A DNA stretch of 64,000 nucleotides from Roseomonas xinghualingensis (GCF_025791835.1 NZ_JAOXLP010000002.1:1-64000); one strand, 5' to 3'. Shown: positions 33,371 through 42,506, numbered from the stretch's first letter. Program-made: numbers and translations. The notes: a model not told the origin generated them from the letters alone.

Positions 33371-34114
33371 ATGCCCCAGAACGACACGATCGATTTCGGC
33401 TTCACCCCCGTCCCCCGAGACCAGAAGGCCGGGATGGTTCGGCAGGTCTTCGACAGCGTGGCGCCGAAATACGACGTGATGAACGACCTGATGTCGCTCG
33501 GCATCCACCGGATCTGGAAGCGCATCTTCGTCAATGCCATCGGCGCCGGGCCGCGCGATACGCTGCTGGATCTGGCGGCGGGCACCGGCGATATCGCCTT
33601 CCTGGCGAAGGAGCGCGGGGCGGGCAGCGTGATCCTGACCGATATCAACCACTCCATGCTCAATGTGGGGCAGGGGCGGGCGCTGAGCCGGGGCCTGGCA
33701 TCCGGCCTCAGCTTCGTCTGCTGCGATGCGGAGAAGCTGCCCTTCCCGGATCGCTCGGTGGAGCGCGTCTCCATGGCCTTCGGGCTGCGCAACTGCACGG
33801 ACAAGCTGGCGGTGCTGCGCGAGGGGCGGCGCGTGCTGCGGCCGGGCGGCAAGATGCTGGTGCTGGAATTCTCGCGCCTGCAGGTGGCGGCCCTCGATCC
33901 GCTCTATGACGCCTGGAGCTTCAAGGCGCTGCCGGCCATCGGCCAGCGGGTGGCGAAGGATTCCGAATCCTACCGCTACCTCGCCGAGAGCATCCGCATG
34001 ATGCCGGACCAGGAGCAGCTCGCGGGCATGTTCCGGGAAGCGGGGCTGGAGAATGTCTCCTACCGCAACCTGTCCGGCGGCATCGTGGCGATCCATTCGG
34101 GCTGGCGCCTGTGA
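33371..34114 (+). CDS. ubiE: Demethylmenaquinone/ubiquinone C-methyltransferase
   Basis: A 247-residue class I methyltransferase that C-methylates the quinone ring in ubiquinone (and menaquinone) synthesis. Signatures: VRQVFDSVAPKYDVMNDLMS, LDLAAGTGDIAFLAKE (SAM loop), VSMAFGLRNCTDKLAVLREG, VLRPGGKMLVLEFSRLQ and [32 protein letters not shown] closes the protein. The start is MPQNDT at 33371. Its last four bases overlap the coaBC GTG start, an unusual quinone-CoA coupling. Confidence 0.96.
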   Translation: MPQNDTIDFGFTPVPRDQKAGMVRQVFDSVAPKYDVMNDLMSLGIHRIWKRIFVNAIGAGPRDTLLDLAAGTGDIAFLAKERGAGSVILTDINHSMLNVGQGRALSRGLASGLSFVCCDAEKLPFPDRSVERVSMAFGLRNCTDKLAVLREGRRVLRPGGKMLVLEFSRLQVAALDPLYDAWSFKALPAIGQRVAKDSESYRYLAESIRMMPDQEQLAGMFREAGLENVSYRNLSGGIVAIHSGWRL

Positions 34115-35559
34115 CCGCGGCATCCTCCCTGGCGGGGAAGCGCGTCCTCCTCATCGTCTCGGGCTCGGTCGCCGCCTACAAGGCGCTGGAGCTGGCGCGG
34201 CTCCTCGGCAAGGCAGGTGTGGCCGTCACCGGGCTGCTGACGGATGGCGGGGCGAAATTCGTCACGCCCCATGCGTTACAGGCCATCACCGGGCGGCCCC
34301 TGGCGCAGGAGCTGTGGTCGCTGCCCGAGGAAGCGGAGCGCGGCCATATCCGCCTGGCGCGGGAAGCGGACCTGATCGTCGTCGCCCCGGCTTCCGCCGA
34401 CCGCATAGCCCGCATGGCGGCGGGCCTGGCGGATGATCTGGCTGGCGCCGTGCTGCTGGCCTGGAACGGACCGGTGCTGGTGGCCCCCGCAATGAACCCG
34501 ACCATGTGGGCGCATCCGGCCACAGGGGCGAATGTCGCGACCCTCATGGCGCGGGGCGTGAACTTCGTCGGGCCCGATGACGGGCTGATGGCGGAGGCCG
34601 AAAGCGGCGTGGGCCGCCTTTCCGAGCCGCCCGCCATCTTCGCCACCATCGCCGCCATACTCTCCGATTCGGAGCATGGGGCAACCGACGCGGCGCTGGA
34701 GGATGCGCTGGACGCCGCCATCGCCGAGGAGGAGGGCCAGCCTCCGCCCGCGCGGCGGATGAACAGTCCGTCCAGCTTCACGGATGGCGACCCGCATGCC
34801 ATCGACCACCATGCCGGGCCAGACGAGGTGGCGCCTTCCACCTTCTCCGCCTCGCGCGCGCCGGTTTCGGGGCCGGCGCCCCATGCCGTGCGCGGCACGG
34901 TGCCGGGCGCCCTGCCGCTGACGGGGCGCCATGTCCTGGTCACCTCCGGCCCAACGCATGAGCCGCTGGACCCGGTGCGCTACATCGCCAACCGCTCCTC
35001 CGGAAAGCAGGGGCACGCCATCGCGGCGGCGCTGGCGGCGCTGGGCGCGCGGGTGACGCTGGTTTCCGGCCCCGTGGCGCTGCCCGATCCGTCGGGCGTC
35101 GCGGTTGTGCATGTGGAGACGGCACTGGAGATGCTGGCGGCCTGCGAGGGCGCCTTGCCCGCCGATGCTGCCATCTTCGCCGCCGCCGTCGCCGACTGGC
35201 GCCCGGCCGAGATCGCCGGGCAGAAGATGAAGAAGGGCGCCGACCAGACGGCGCCGCCCCTGGCGCTGGTGCCGAACCCGGACATCCTGGCGACCCTTTC
35301 CCGCCATCCGCGCCGCCCAGGGCTGGTGGTGGGTTTCGCGGCGGAGACGGAGCGGGTGATCGAGCATGCGCGGGCGAAGCTGGCCCGCAAGGGCTGCGAC
35401 TGGATCGTGGCGAATGACGTCTCGGGAGATGTGATGGGTGGAGCGGAGAATGCGGTGCATCTGGTGACGGAAGGCGGGGTGGAGGACTGGCCGCGCCTGC
35501 CCAAGGCGGAAGTGGCGGCACGGCTGGCGGACCGCGTGGCGGAGGCGCTGGGCGCATGA
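34111..35559 (+). CDS. coaBC: Bifunctional CoaBC with long interdomain linker
   Basis: A 482-residue fusion that ligates cysteine to 4'-phosphopantothenate (CoaB) and decarboxylates the product with FMN (CoaC). CoaC domain 1-185: [20 protein letters not shown], His79 in [30 protein letters not shown]. CoaB domain about 270-482: [50 protein letters not shown]. The usual flap cysteine (ACG before the GRM/L-EP motif) is Glu162 here ([15 protein letters not shown]). Residues about 188-268 are a low-complexity linker absent from short homologues. The start is GTG overlapping ubiE; the end overlaps dut. Confidence 0.95.
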   Translation: MTAASSLAGKRVLLIVSGSVAAYKALELARLLGKAGVAVTGLLTDGGAKFVTPHALQAITGRPLAQELWSLPEEAERGHIRLAREADLIVVAPASADRIARMAAGLADDLAGAVLLAWNGPVLVAPAMNPTMWAHPATGANVATLMARGVNFVGPDDGLMAEAESGVGRLSEPPAIFATIAAILSDSEHGATDAALEDALDAAIAEEEGQPPPARRMNSPSSFTDGDPHAIDHHAGPDEVAPSTFSASRAPVSGPAPHAVRGTVPGALPLTGRHVLVTSGPTHEPLDPVRYIANRSSGKQGHAIAAALAALGARVTLVSGPVALPDPSGVAVVHVETALEMLAACEGALPADAAIFAAAVADWRPAEIAGQKMKKGADQTAPPLALVPNPDILATLSRHPRRPGLVVGFAAETERVIEHARAKLARKGCDWIVANDVSGDVMGGAENAVHLVTEGGVEDWPRLPKAEVAARLADRVAEALGA

Positions 35560-36005
35560 GTGCGACGATCCGCGTTACCCGCCTGCCGCATGCGGCGGAA
35601 CTTCCCCTGCCGGGCTACGCCACTGATGGCGCAGCCGCGATGGATCTGCTGGCGGCGGTGACGGAGCCGCTGACCATTCCGCCGCAGGGTCGCGCCCTGG
35701 TGCCCACCGGCCTGCGCGTGGCGCTCCCCCACGGGCATGAATGGCAGATCCGCCCCCGCTCCGGCCTCGCGCTGAAGCATGGGATCGTGCTGCCCAACTC
35801 CCCTGGCACCATCGACGAGGACTATCGCGGCGAGGTGCAGGTGATCGTCCTGAATGCCGGGCTAGAGCCCTTCACCGTGGAGCGCGGCATGCGGATCGCG
35901 CAGGCGGTTCTGGCGCCGGTGACGCGCGCGGTGTTCGAGGAGGTGGAGGAGTTGGACGACACGCTGCGCGGCGCGGGAGGCTTCGGCAGCACCGGGACCA
36001 AGTGA
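35556..36005 (+). CDS. dut: Deoxyuridine 5'-triphosphate nucleotidohydrolase
   Basis: A 149-residue trimeric dUTPase that hydrolyses dUTP to dUMP, keeping uracil out of DNA. All five motifs are visible: [34 protein letters not shown] (catalytic Asp), [10 protein letters not shown] and the C-terminal GAGGFGSTG arm. ATG overlaps the coaBC stop (ATGA). The ubiE-coaBC-dut string is a single translation-coupled unit; coaBC-dut adjacency is common in bacteria. Confidence 0.97.
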   Translation: MSATIRVTRLPHAAELPLPGYATDGAAAMDLLAAVTEPLTIPPQGRALVPTGLRVALPHGHEWQIRPRSGLALKHGIVLPNSPGTIDEDYRGEVQVIVLNAGLEPFTVERGMRIAQAVLAPVTRAVFEEVEELDDTLRGAGGFGSTGTK

Positions 36006-36038
36006 TGCCTCCCTTGTGGGGGGCGATTCCGCCACGTC

Positions 36039-36060
36039 GCCTGAAGTGCCTCCTTCAGGC
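36039..36060 (+). terminator. 8-bp perfect hairpin after dut
   Basis: GCCTGAAG-TGCCTC-CTTCAGGC, 33 bp after dut, without a T tract. It could be an RNA-stabilising 3' end or Rho-dependent boundary. The rest of 36006-36215 holds no gene. Confidence 0.4.
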
Positions 36061-36215
36061 CAGCTTCGGCGCGCCGAGGCGAGGAATACCTGCTTTGCCG
36101 ATTGTGCTCTGGAGATCCTAAGGGCAGGCATGGGGCGTCTGGTGAGCACCCGGAGCGGATGCGAGACATCGGGTTAAGCCGCCCGGTGCTTGCCGCCGGC
36201 GTCGGCCTGGACAAC

Positions 36216-37016
36216 ATGCGTATCATGGATGGCCTGACGCCCGCACCGGACCTCGACTTCACCGAGGACGAACTCCACCGCTATTCCCGCCATATCCTCC
36301 TGGGCGAGGTGGGCGCGATCGGCCAGGCGCGCCTTCGGCAGGCGCGGGTGCTGGTGGTGGGCGCGGGTGGGCTCGGCTCACCGCTGACCCTCTATCTCGC
36401 GGGGGCAGGGGTCGGGACGATCGGGCTGATCGACCATGACACGCTGGAGCTATCCAACCTCCAGCGGCAGGTCGCGCATACCACCGGCCGAATCGGCCAG
36501 CCCAAGGTGGAGAGCATGGCCGCGACGCTGCGCGCCCTGAATCCGCTGACCAAGGTGGAGACCCATTACCGCCGGCTGGACGAGGCCACGGCCAAGGATC
36601 TCATCCCCCGCTACGACATCGTCTGCGACGGCACCGACAACTTCCCCACCCGCTTCCTGCTGGGCGATTGCTGCCACCGGCTTGGCCGCACGCTCGTCTC
36701 GGCGGCGGTGCTGCGCTTCGAGGGGCAGCTCTCCACCTACAAGTCGTATCTCGGCGCGCCGCATCCCTGCCATCGCTGCCTGAACCCGGAGCCCCCGCCG
36801 CCCGGCCTCGTGCCCTCCTGCGGGGAGGCGGGGGTGCTGGGGGCCGTCACCGGCGTGATGGGCACGCTGCAGGCTACCGAGGTGCTCAAGGAGATCATCG
36901 GCATCGGGGAATCGCTTTCCGGCCGCCTGCTGCTCTGGGATGCGCTGGACACGCGCTTCCGCACCATCCGGCTGAAGCGGGACCCGGCCTGCTCCTTGTG
37001 CGGTGCGGGCGGATGA
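36216..37016 (+). CDS. moeB: MoeB/ThiF-family sulfur-carrier adenylyltransferase
   Basis: A 266-residue E1-like enzyme that adenylates the C-terminus of a ubiquitin-like sulfur carrier (MoaD or ThiS). Features: RYSRHILLGEVGAIGQARLR, the nucleotide loop VLVVGAGGLGSPLTLYLAGA, LSNLQRQVAH, VCDGTDNFPTRFLLGD and a zinc site made by CHRC and CSLC. No C-terminal rhodanese domain is present. The start is placed at ATG 36216; 36225 is equally possible. It overlaps the DsrE-like gene by four bases, suggesting joint work in sulfur transfer. No moaD is in the window. Confidence 0.92.
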   Translation: MRIMDGLTPAPDLDFTEDELHRYSRHILLGEVGAIGQARLRQARVLVVGAGGLGSPLTLYLAGAGVGTIGLIDHDTLELSNLQRQVAHTTGRIGQPKVESMAATLRALNPLTKVETHYRRLDEATAKDLIPRYDIVCDGTDNFPTRFLLGDCCHRLGRTLVSAAVLRFEGQLSTYKSYLGAPHPCHRCLNPEPPPPGLVPSCGEAGVLGAVTGVMGTLQATEVLKEIIGIGESLSGRLLLWDALDTRFRTIRLKRDPACSLCGAGG

Positions 37017-37384
37017 CGCCGCTGGGCATCCTGTTGCGCGGCGCAGGGCATGAGCCGGCGCATTACGCCCTTGTCCTCGCCACCGCTGCCGCTGCCATCG
37101 GGCGGCCTGTGACGCTCTTCGCCACCAATGCGGGGCTCGCCCTGTTCCGCCGCGATGCCGCGCTGGCAACCGATCCGCGGGAGGCGCATCTGGCTTCGCG
37201 GGGCGTTGCGGGCATCGTGGCGCTCTGGGAGGCGGCGGAGGAGCTTGGCCTGCGCCGCATCGCCTGCGAGGCCGGGATGCGCGCCGAGGGAATCGCGTCC
37301 GCCGACCTGGCCGAAGGCATTGAGGTGGCAGGAGTGGTCACCTTCCTGGAAGCCACGGGCGGGGGGCAACTGCTCTCTCTCTGA
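37013..37384 (+). CDS. DsrE/DsrF-like protein
   Basis: A 123-residue protein with the DsrE fold: PLGILLRGAGHEPAHYALVL, then PVTLFATNAGLALFRRDAAL, a helical middle, and LRRIACEAGMRAEGIASADL with a cysteine at the position used for persulfide handling in some members. The ATG overlaps the moeB-type TGA (ATGA). Together they suggest a small sulfur-relay unit. The start is well fixed by this overlap. Confidence 0.85.
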   Translation: MTPLGILLRGAGHEPAHYALVLATAAAAIGRPVTLFATNAGLALFRRDAALATDPREAHLASRGVAGIVALWEAAEELGLRRIACEAGMRAEGIASADLAEGIEVAGVVTFLEATGGGQLLSL

Positions 37385-37432
37385 CCGCGTGGCCTTGACC
37401 GCGAAGGGCTGGTTTGCGCGTGATCGGAACTG

Positions 37433-38374
37433 ATGAGACGCGTATTTCCGATCCTGTCGCTCCTGCTGGCATGCCCTCCGCAAGGCTGGGCGCAAACCGC
37501 CGGCAGTCTTCCGCCGCCTGTTCCGCGCAATGGCGTGCCGGCCAGCCCCGTCCAACCGCCTGCGGCCGCACCGCCAGCCGCTCCGGTCGCGCCCCGCCAG
37601 GACACCCAGAGCGCTCCGCGCACGACACAGGCAAGGCCCGCGCCCGCCCAGGCTCCGCGCGCGCAGTCTGGGAGGACAGAGTCCAGCCGGCCCAACCCCG
37701 CGCCGGCTGCCCGCCCGCGCGAGCGCCAGCCGGCCCAGGCTCAGCCCCGCCCGGCGTCGCCGCGCCAGGGCCCATCGGCCTCCCCTCGTACCGTCGCCCC
37801 GCAGCAGGCCCAGCCCAACCGGCGCCGCGCCGCCGGGGCTGCGGCCGGTGCGGCGGCGGGGGCAGCGGCGGGGGCGGCTGCGGCAGGGGCACCGGCTCCT
37901 GCCCCGCAAACGGTGCCCCCGGCATCGGAGGAGGAGCAGCGGGTCGGCCCGGTCACCAACCTGCCCTTGCCGCGCTTCGCGGCCCTGCGCGCGGATGAGG
38001 TGAACCTGCGTGCCGGACCTGGCACGCGCTACCCGATCCAGTGGACCTATCAGCGCCGCGACCTGCCGGTGCAGATCGTGCATGAGTTCGAGCTGTGGCG
38101 CCGGATCCGCGACATGGAGGGTACGGAGGGCTGGGTGCACCAGTCCAACCTCACAGGCCGCCGCAGCTTCCTCGTCACCGGGCAGGAGCGTGTGCTGTGG
38201 CGGCGCCCGGAGGAGACTGCGCCTGTCGTCGCCCGGCTGAAGCCCGGCGTTCTCGGCCGTATCCGCGTCTGCGAGGCAGGCGGTGCCTGGTGCGAGGTGC
38301 AGGTTGGCGATTATCGCGGATGGCTGCGCCGCACGGAGTTCTATGGCGCCATGCCGGATGAGGAAGTGAAATGA
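37433..38374 (+). CDS. Exported SH3-domain protein with Pro/Ala-rich spacer
   Basis: A 313-residue protein: signal peptide (FPILSLLLACPPQGWAQ), about 110 residues of Pro/Ala/Arg/Gln low-complexity spacer, an (A-A-G)n run near residues 134-154 that could form a helix, and two bacterial SH3 (SH3_4-type) repeats. The repeats are visible as LRADEVNLRAGPGTRYPIQW and EGTEGWVHQSNLTGRRSFLV, then VARLKPGVLGRIRVCEAGGA with WCEVQVGDYRGWLRRTEFYG. Such domains bind cell-wall peptides. It is probably periplasmic and peptidoglycan-associated; the spacer may span the wall. Confidence 0.85.
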   Translation: MRRVFPILSLLLACPPQGWAQTAGSLPPPVPRNGVPASPVQPPAAAPPAAPVAPRQDTQSAPRTTQARPAPAQAPRAQSGRTESSRPNPAPAARPRERQPAQAQPRPASPRQGPSASPRTVAPQQAQPNRRRAAGAAAGAAAGAAAGAAAAGAPAPAPQTVPPASEEEQRVGPVTNLPLPRFAALRADEVNLRAGPGTRYPIQWTYQRRDLPVQIVHEFELWRRIRDMEGTEGWVHQSNLTGRRSFLVTGQERVLWRRPEETAPVVARLKPGVLGRIRVCEAGGAWCEVQVGDYRGWLRRTEFYGAMPDEEVK

Positions 38375-38456
38375 CCGTCTTGCCCGCTTGCGGGCGGGCG
38401 GCCTAATGCCCGCGAGGAATGTCCCCGCATGGCGGGACTCGGGCGGGTGGAAGCGA

Positions 38457-39443
38457 ATGAGCGGACTGGATGGGCGCGGCCGGATGATGCTGGGGCGGAG
38501 GTCGGTACTGGCACTGCCGGCGGGGCTGGCTCTGGCGGCGGGTGAGGTGCGTGCCCAGCCCGCGCCGCTGCGCATCATCGTCGGCTTCCCGGCTGGAACC
38601 ACGCCCGACACGCTCGCCCGCCTCTATGGCAATGCGATCGCAGGGCCGCTGGGTCAGGCGGTGGTGGTGGACAACCGCGTCGGCGCGGGCGGCATCCTGG
38701 CGGCCGAGATCGCGGCGCGCGCCGCGCCCGACGGCAACACACTCTTCGTCGGCAATAACGGCCCGATCTCGATCACCAAGCATCTGACCGATAAGCTGCC
38801 CTTCGATCCGGACAAGGATTTTCGCCCGGTTGGCTTCCTGGGTGTCTCGATGCAGGTGCTGGTGGCGCGGCCGGGACTGGCGAAGGACCTCGCCGGCTTC
38901 ATCGCCCATGCCAAGATGCAGGAAGTGAATTACGGCAGCGTCGGCGCTGCCTCGGCCAGCCATCTGTTCATGGCCGGGCTCACGGTCCAGGCAGGGCTGA
39001 AGGCGCAGCACGTTCCCTATCGCGGCGCGCCTCAGGCGCTGCTGGAGATCGCGGCTGGCCGGGTGGATGTGATGGTGGCCGCCATCGGCTCCGCCCTGCC
39101 GCTGATCCGCGAGGGCAAGGTGGTGCCGCTGGCCGTCACCGGCCCGCAGCGTGACCCATTGCTGCCTGAGGTGCCGAGCTTCGACGAGGCGGGGGTGCCG
39201 GGCTTTGTCCTGCCGGTGTGGAACGCCCTGTTTGCGCCGCGCGAGACGCCGGATGCGGCGGTGGAGCGGATCGCGAAGGCCCTGGCCGATGCCCAGCGGG
39301 ATGAGACGGTGCGGCGCGGCGTGATCGCTTCCGGTTTCACCCTTGAGGATCGCGATCCGGCGGCGATGGCGCGCTTCATCGAGCAGGAGAGCGCCCGCTG
39401 GGGTGAGATCGCGCGTGCGACCGGCGTGCGACTGACGGATTAA
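38457..39443 (+). CDS. Bug/TctC-family periplasmic solute-binding protein
   Basis: A 328-residue receptor: twin-arginine-like signal (GRRSVLALPAGLALAAGEV), APLRIIVGFPAGTTPDTLAR, VVDNRVGAGGILAAEIAARA, DGNTLFVGNNGPIS, AQHVPYRGAPQALLEIAAGR and PLAVTGPQRDPLLPEVPSFD. I use ATG 38457 (MSGLDG); ATGs at 38406 and 38484 are alternatives. It is the fifth Bug-type gene in the window and again lacks TctAB. Its neighbours (SH3 protein, unknown 621-aa protein) give no ligand hint. Confidence 0.93.
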   Translation: MSGLDGRGRMMLGRRSVLALPAGLALAAGEVRAQPAPLRIIVGFPAGTTPDTLARLYGNAIAGPLGQAVVVDNRVGAGGILAAEIAARAAPDGNTLFVGNNGPISITKHLTDKLPFDPDKDFRPVGFLGVSMQVLVARPGLAKDLAGFIAHAKMQEVNYGSVGAASASHLFMAGLTVQAGLKAQHVPYRGAPQALLEIAAGRVDVMVAAIGSALPLIREGKVVPLAVTGPQRDPLLPEVPSFDEAGVPGFVLPVWNALFAPRETPDAAVERIAKALADAQRDETVRRGVIASGFTLEDRDPAAMARFIEQESARWGEIARATGVRLTD

Positions 39444-39599
39444 GGCTGCCGCCACAGGGTGGCTTCGTGAGCGGCAAGGCGGAGCCGAGTGGCGCCGCCT
39501 GCTGCGGACGAAGCGGAATATCACTCTCCGGCGATATCGCGCCGAGGCTTTCCACCCTAGATTGCAGCTCCCTCTGAATGATGTCGGGGCCGCGGTTTC

Positions 39600-41465
39600 A
39601 TGCCTGATTTGCTGCACACTACCGAACGCGATCGCCTCCTGGCCACCCTGCGCCGGATGCTGCGCGAGGTTTGGGTGGACGGGCAGAAGCTGGCGGGGCT
39701 GGCGCGAAGCGAGGCCCATGGGGCGCCGCTGCTGACGCTGGACAATGCGATCGCGGCCGAGGCGCTGGCCATTCCCGCCTTGCGCGCGGCCGATCCGGCC
39801 CTGGCCGATGCGGTGCTGGGTTTCGTGATGGCGTTGGGCGAGGAGGCGGGGCCGCCGCCGCGCGGCGCTTTGGCCTCTGCCGAAGGGCGCGTGCAGATCC
39901 TGCGCAGCGACCCGCGCGATATCCGCGTGCTCACCCCCTGGCATGAATTCACCGGCAATCTGACCGATGGCGTGCTGCGGCAGCGCCTGCGTGGCAGCCC
40001 GCGCGCGGATGATGTGCTGCATACCGGCAACATGGTGCGGATGCGCCTGGAGGGCGGTGTGCCAGGGCTGCTGGGCCGGCTTTCGCTCCGCGCGCGGACG
40101 CTGGATGTGGAGGAGGCGGTCACCGCCCAGGGCGTGCAGCCGGAGGGTGCGGGTGCCCTGATGTGGCACGAGAGCACGCTGCAGATGAGCCCCGTGCCAG
40201 GGGTGAGGATCGATGCCGGCACGATCCGCTACGAGTACCGGGTCTCCGCTGCCGATCCGCTGCTGCGCCTTACCGTCATACTTCGTGCCGGGCCGAAGGC
40301 CGGACTGTCGGCGGTGCGGCTGACCACGGCGGTGGATGCGCTCACCGATCACGCCAGGCCTTTCTTCGGCGTATCGGTGGGGCGCGCCGGAAGCCAGTTC
40401 CGCCGCGATCCCGGCCCCTTCGCCGATGAGGAGAAGCTGGCGGAGGGACCGACCGATTCCTTCCATCTCTGGCAGACGGGACCGGAAGAGGAGGCGCTTG
40501 CCCTCCATATCCGTCCCCGTGCCGCCGAGGGCGTTTTCAGCATTCGCACACAGGCGCGTGCCGGTGCCCCGCACTGGGTGGTGCTGCGCCATACCGTTCC
40601 GAATCTGGCACGTGGCGGTACGGCGACCCTGCGTGAGGACCGGCTGCTGGCCCGGGGTGTCGCCCCTGGCACGCCGGAGGCCGGGTTGCGCCTGCTGCGG
40701 ACCCCTGATGCGCTGAGCGGCCGCGATCCTGGTCAGGCTGGGCTGGGCGCGCCCCTGGCCGCCATGGCCTCGGTGCTGCTGAATTCACCCGCCTTCAACC
40801 ATCCCATTCCGCGTGAGCGCCTGGGGCGGCTGCGCGAATGGGTGGAGCGCCAGTTGGTTGCCCTGCCGGATGAGGAAGCGCCGCCTTTGCCGGTGGCGGA
40901 GCTGGCGTCGCTGGTCGTTGCGCTGGATGCGGTGTGGCGAGCCGGTGGCCTGCCGCGTGACCGGCGCCGGCTACGGCAGTTCCTTGGTCAGCTCGTGGCC
41001 GCTGCCTCACCCGAGGGCGTGATCGGCACCGGGCTGCGTGACCATGGCGCGGCGATCCTGGCTCTGGCCCGTGCCGCGACGCTGGTGCCCGAGCCCTGGG
41101 TGCTGGAGACGCTGCAGCGCGCCGTGCTGGCGCTTCGGCCGGAAGGGCCGAGGCTGGGAGGGCGCGCGGCGGAGCCTGATCCGGACAGCCCGTCTCTCGC
41201 CGCGGTGCTGCGAGGCTTGCGCGCGATGGAAGTGCTGGCCGGGAGCGGAGGGCCTTCCATCGATGCTGCAGTGCTGGCGCAGGGCAGGGCTGTTATGGCC
41301 ACCTGCCTGGATGTCCTGTCCAACCGGCTGCGGAGCCATGCGGACCGGCTGGAGGTGATGCCGCGCCAGGGAGGCCAGGCGGATGCACGGAGCCATGCGG
41401 CCCTGTTGCTCGCCGTGCTCTCTCCGGATGAGGTGGCGCTTTCCATGGGTGGAGTCCCGGCTTGA
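39600..41465 (+). CDS. Protein of unknown function (621 aa)
   Basis: No family is recognised. The protein has no signal peptide or membrane helix. Residues about 1-75 are helical. About 80-370 read as beta-rich with recurrent aromatic/charged strands (IRVLTPWHEFTGNLTDGVLR; IRYEYRVSAADPLLRLTVIL; DSFHLWQTGPEEEALALHIR; GAPHWVVLRHTVPNLARGGT). About 375-621 are Leu/Ala-rich helical repeats. The two-part layout recalls polysaccharide-active enzymes with a beta-sandwich and an alpha-toroid, but no catalytic motif is evident. TTGA overlap with the next gene (a DUF2272 lipoprotein) indicates an operon. Confidence 0.8.
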   Translation: MPDLLHTTERDRLLATLRRMLREVWVDGQKLAGLARSEAHGAPLLTLDNAIAAEALAIPALRAADPALADAVLGFVMALGEEAGPPPRGALASAEGRVQILRSDPRDIRVLTPWHEFTGNLTDGVLRQRLRGSPRADDVLHTGNMVRMRLEGGVPGLLGRLSLRARTLDVEEAVTAQGVQPEGAGALMWHESTLQMSPVPGVRIDAGTIRYEYRVSAADPLLRLTVILRAGPKAGLSAVRLTTAVDALTDHARPFFGVSVGRAGSQFRRDPGPFADEEKLAEGPTDSFHLWQTGPEEEALALHIRPRAAEGVFSIRTQARAGAPHWVVLRHTVPNLARGGTATLREDRLLARGVAPGTPEAGLRLLRTPDALSGRDPGQAGLGAPLAAMASVLLNSPAFNHPIPRERLGRLREWVERQLVALPDEEAPPLPVAELASLVVALDAVWRAGGLPRDRRRLRQFLGQLVAAASPEGVIGTGLRDHGAAILALARAATLVPEPWVLETLQRAVLALRPEGPRLGGRAAEPDPDSPSLAAVLRGLRAMEVLAGSGGPSIDAAVLAQGRAVMATCLDVLSNRLRSHADRLEVMPRQGGQADARSHAALLLAVLSPDEVALSMGGVPA

Positions 41466-42280
41466 GGCGCCTTGCGGCGCTCCTCCTTCTGCTGGGAGCG
41501 GCCGCTTGCGCGGCGCCCCCGCCCGTGCGGGAAGCGCCGGTCTCCTATCCGGCCTCGGTGCGCGAGCGGATCCTGCGGATTGCCGAAGCGGAATGGCGGG
41601 AATGGGGAGGCCTCGTCGCCGGCCCTGGCCGGCCCCGGCTTGAGCCCGGCGCCGAAGGAAGCACCGACTCCTTTCCAAGGGTCCTGGCCTATTGGCGTGC
41701 CGTGCCGGAAGCGGAGGCCGCCGAGGCTATCGCGCGCAACCGCGCCCGCTGGTCGGCGCGGCTGGCCGGCGACGCGGATGCCGCCATTTGGTCCGAGCCC
41801 GCCTGGTCGGCCGCCTTCGTTTCCTATGTCATGCGTGGAGCCGGGGTGGATGAGCGGGAATTCCACGCCTCCGCCTCTCATGCCTTTTATCTGGATGCGA
41901 TCCTGCGAGACGCAATCGAGTTTCCCGCCCAGGCGCCTTTCCTGCCGCATGAGCCGGCCGGGTATGCGCCGCGGCTGGGCGATCTGGTTTGCGCCGACCG
42001 GTCGGCGCGGCCTCTCGCCTCCTGGCGTGACAGGCTCGCCGAGACAGGGAAGTTCCGCCCGATGCATTGCGACATCGTCCTCCGCGTCAGTCCCGGGCTG
42101 GTGGAAGCGGTCGGCGGGAATATAGCGGATGCGGTAACGCTGACGGGTTATGCCGCCGATGCGGCGGGACGGGTTCTATCCCGTCCCGCCGGAGAACCGG
42201 TCATCTTCGCGGTGATTGAAAACCGGCTTGGCCGTTTGCCGCCTTTTGCCCCCGGAACCATCATTTCGGCGCGTCGTTAA
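41462..42280 (+). CDS. DUF2272 domain-containing lipoprotein
   Basis: A 272-residue protein started by TTG overlapping the previous stop. The N-terminus LRRLAALLLLLGAAACAAPP carries a lipobox-like AAAC (Cys16). The DUF2272 body (about 35-270) shows ERILRIAEAEWREWGG, WSAAFVSYVMRGAGVDE, LGDLVCADRSARPLASW and MHCDIVLRVSPGLVEAVGGN. The last three resemble the spaced blocks of NlpC/P60-CHAP-like proteins, so cell-wall hydrolysis or binding is plausible but unproven. It is coupled to the 621-aa unknown protein. Confidence 0.85.
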   Translation: MRRLAALLLLLGAAACAAPPPVREAPVSYPASVRERILRIAEAEWREWGGLVAGPGRPRLEPGAEGSTDSFPRVLAYWRAVPEAEAAEAIARNRARWSARLAGDADAAIWSEPAWSAAFVSYVMRGAGVDEREFHASASHAFYLDAILRDAIEFPAQAPFLPHEPAGYAPRLGDLVCADRSARPLASWRDRLAETGKFRPMHCDIVLRVSPGLVEAVGGNIADAVTLTGYAADAAGRVLSRPAGEPVIFAVIENRLGRLPPFAPGTIISARR

Positions 42281-42506
42281 GAAGTAAGATAACCCGGGGC
42301 CGCAGATGGCTTCCCATTCTGGAAGTGGATTGAATTTCATTTTGCTGGATATCCGCTAACAATGGCAAAGCGGGTTATCGACATTATCTTTTGATTTGCT
42401 GATATTGGGGCTATTGTAGTGCCCGCATTCGCGAGTGATTTCGCGCCCGTGTGCGCGCGGCAATTCAGAATTTCGATAGCTTAACATTGTGCCGGAGAAT
42501 GCCCCC
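42281..42506 (+). promoter_or_regulatory. AT-rich leader upstream of the H-NS-like gene
   Basis: These 226 bp are markedly AT-richer than their surroundings, including runs such as TTGAATTTCATTTTGCTGGA and ATTATCTTTTGATTTGCTGA. GATAACCCG (42288-42296) and CGGGTTATC (42371-42379) are perfect inverted copies 74 bp apart. H-NS-type proteins bind AT-rich DNA and often silence their own promoters, so autoregulation is likely. No gene is present here. Confidence 0.6.

Noticed and set aside
36039..36075. Hairpin and CGGCGCGCCG palindrome after dut as an attachment site
   Set aside because: No integrase or tRNA nearby; more simply a 3' RNA hairpin and a GC-rich chance palindrome.
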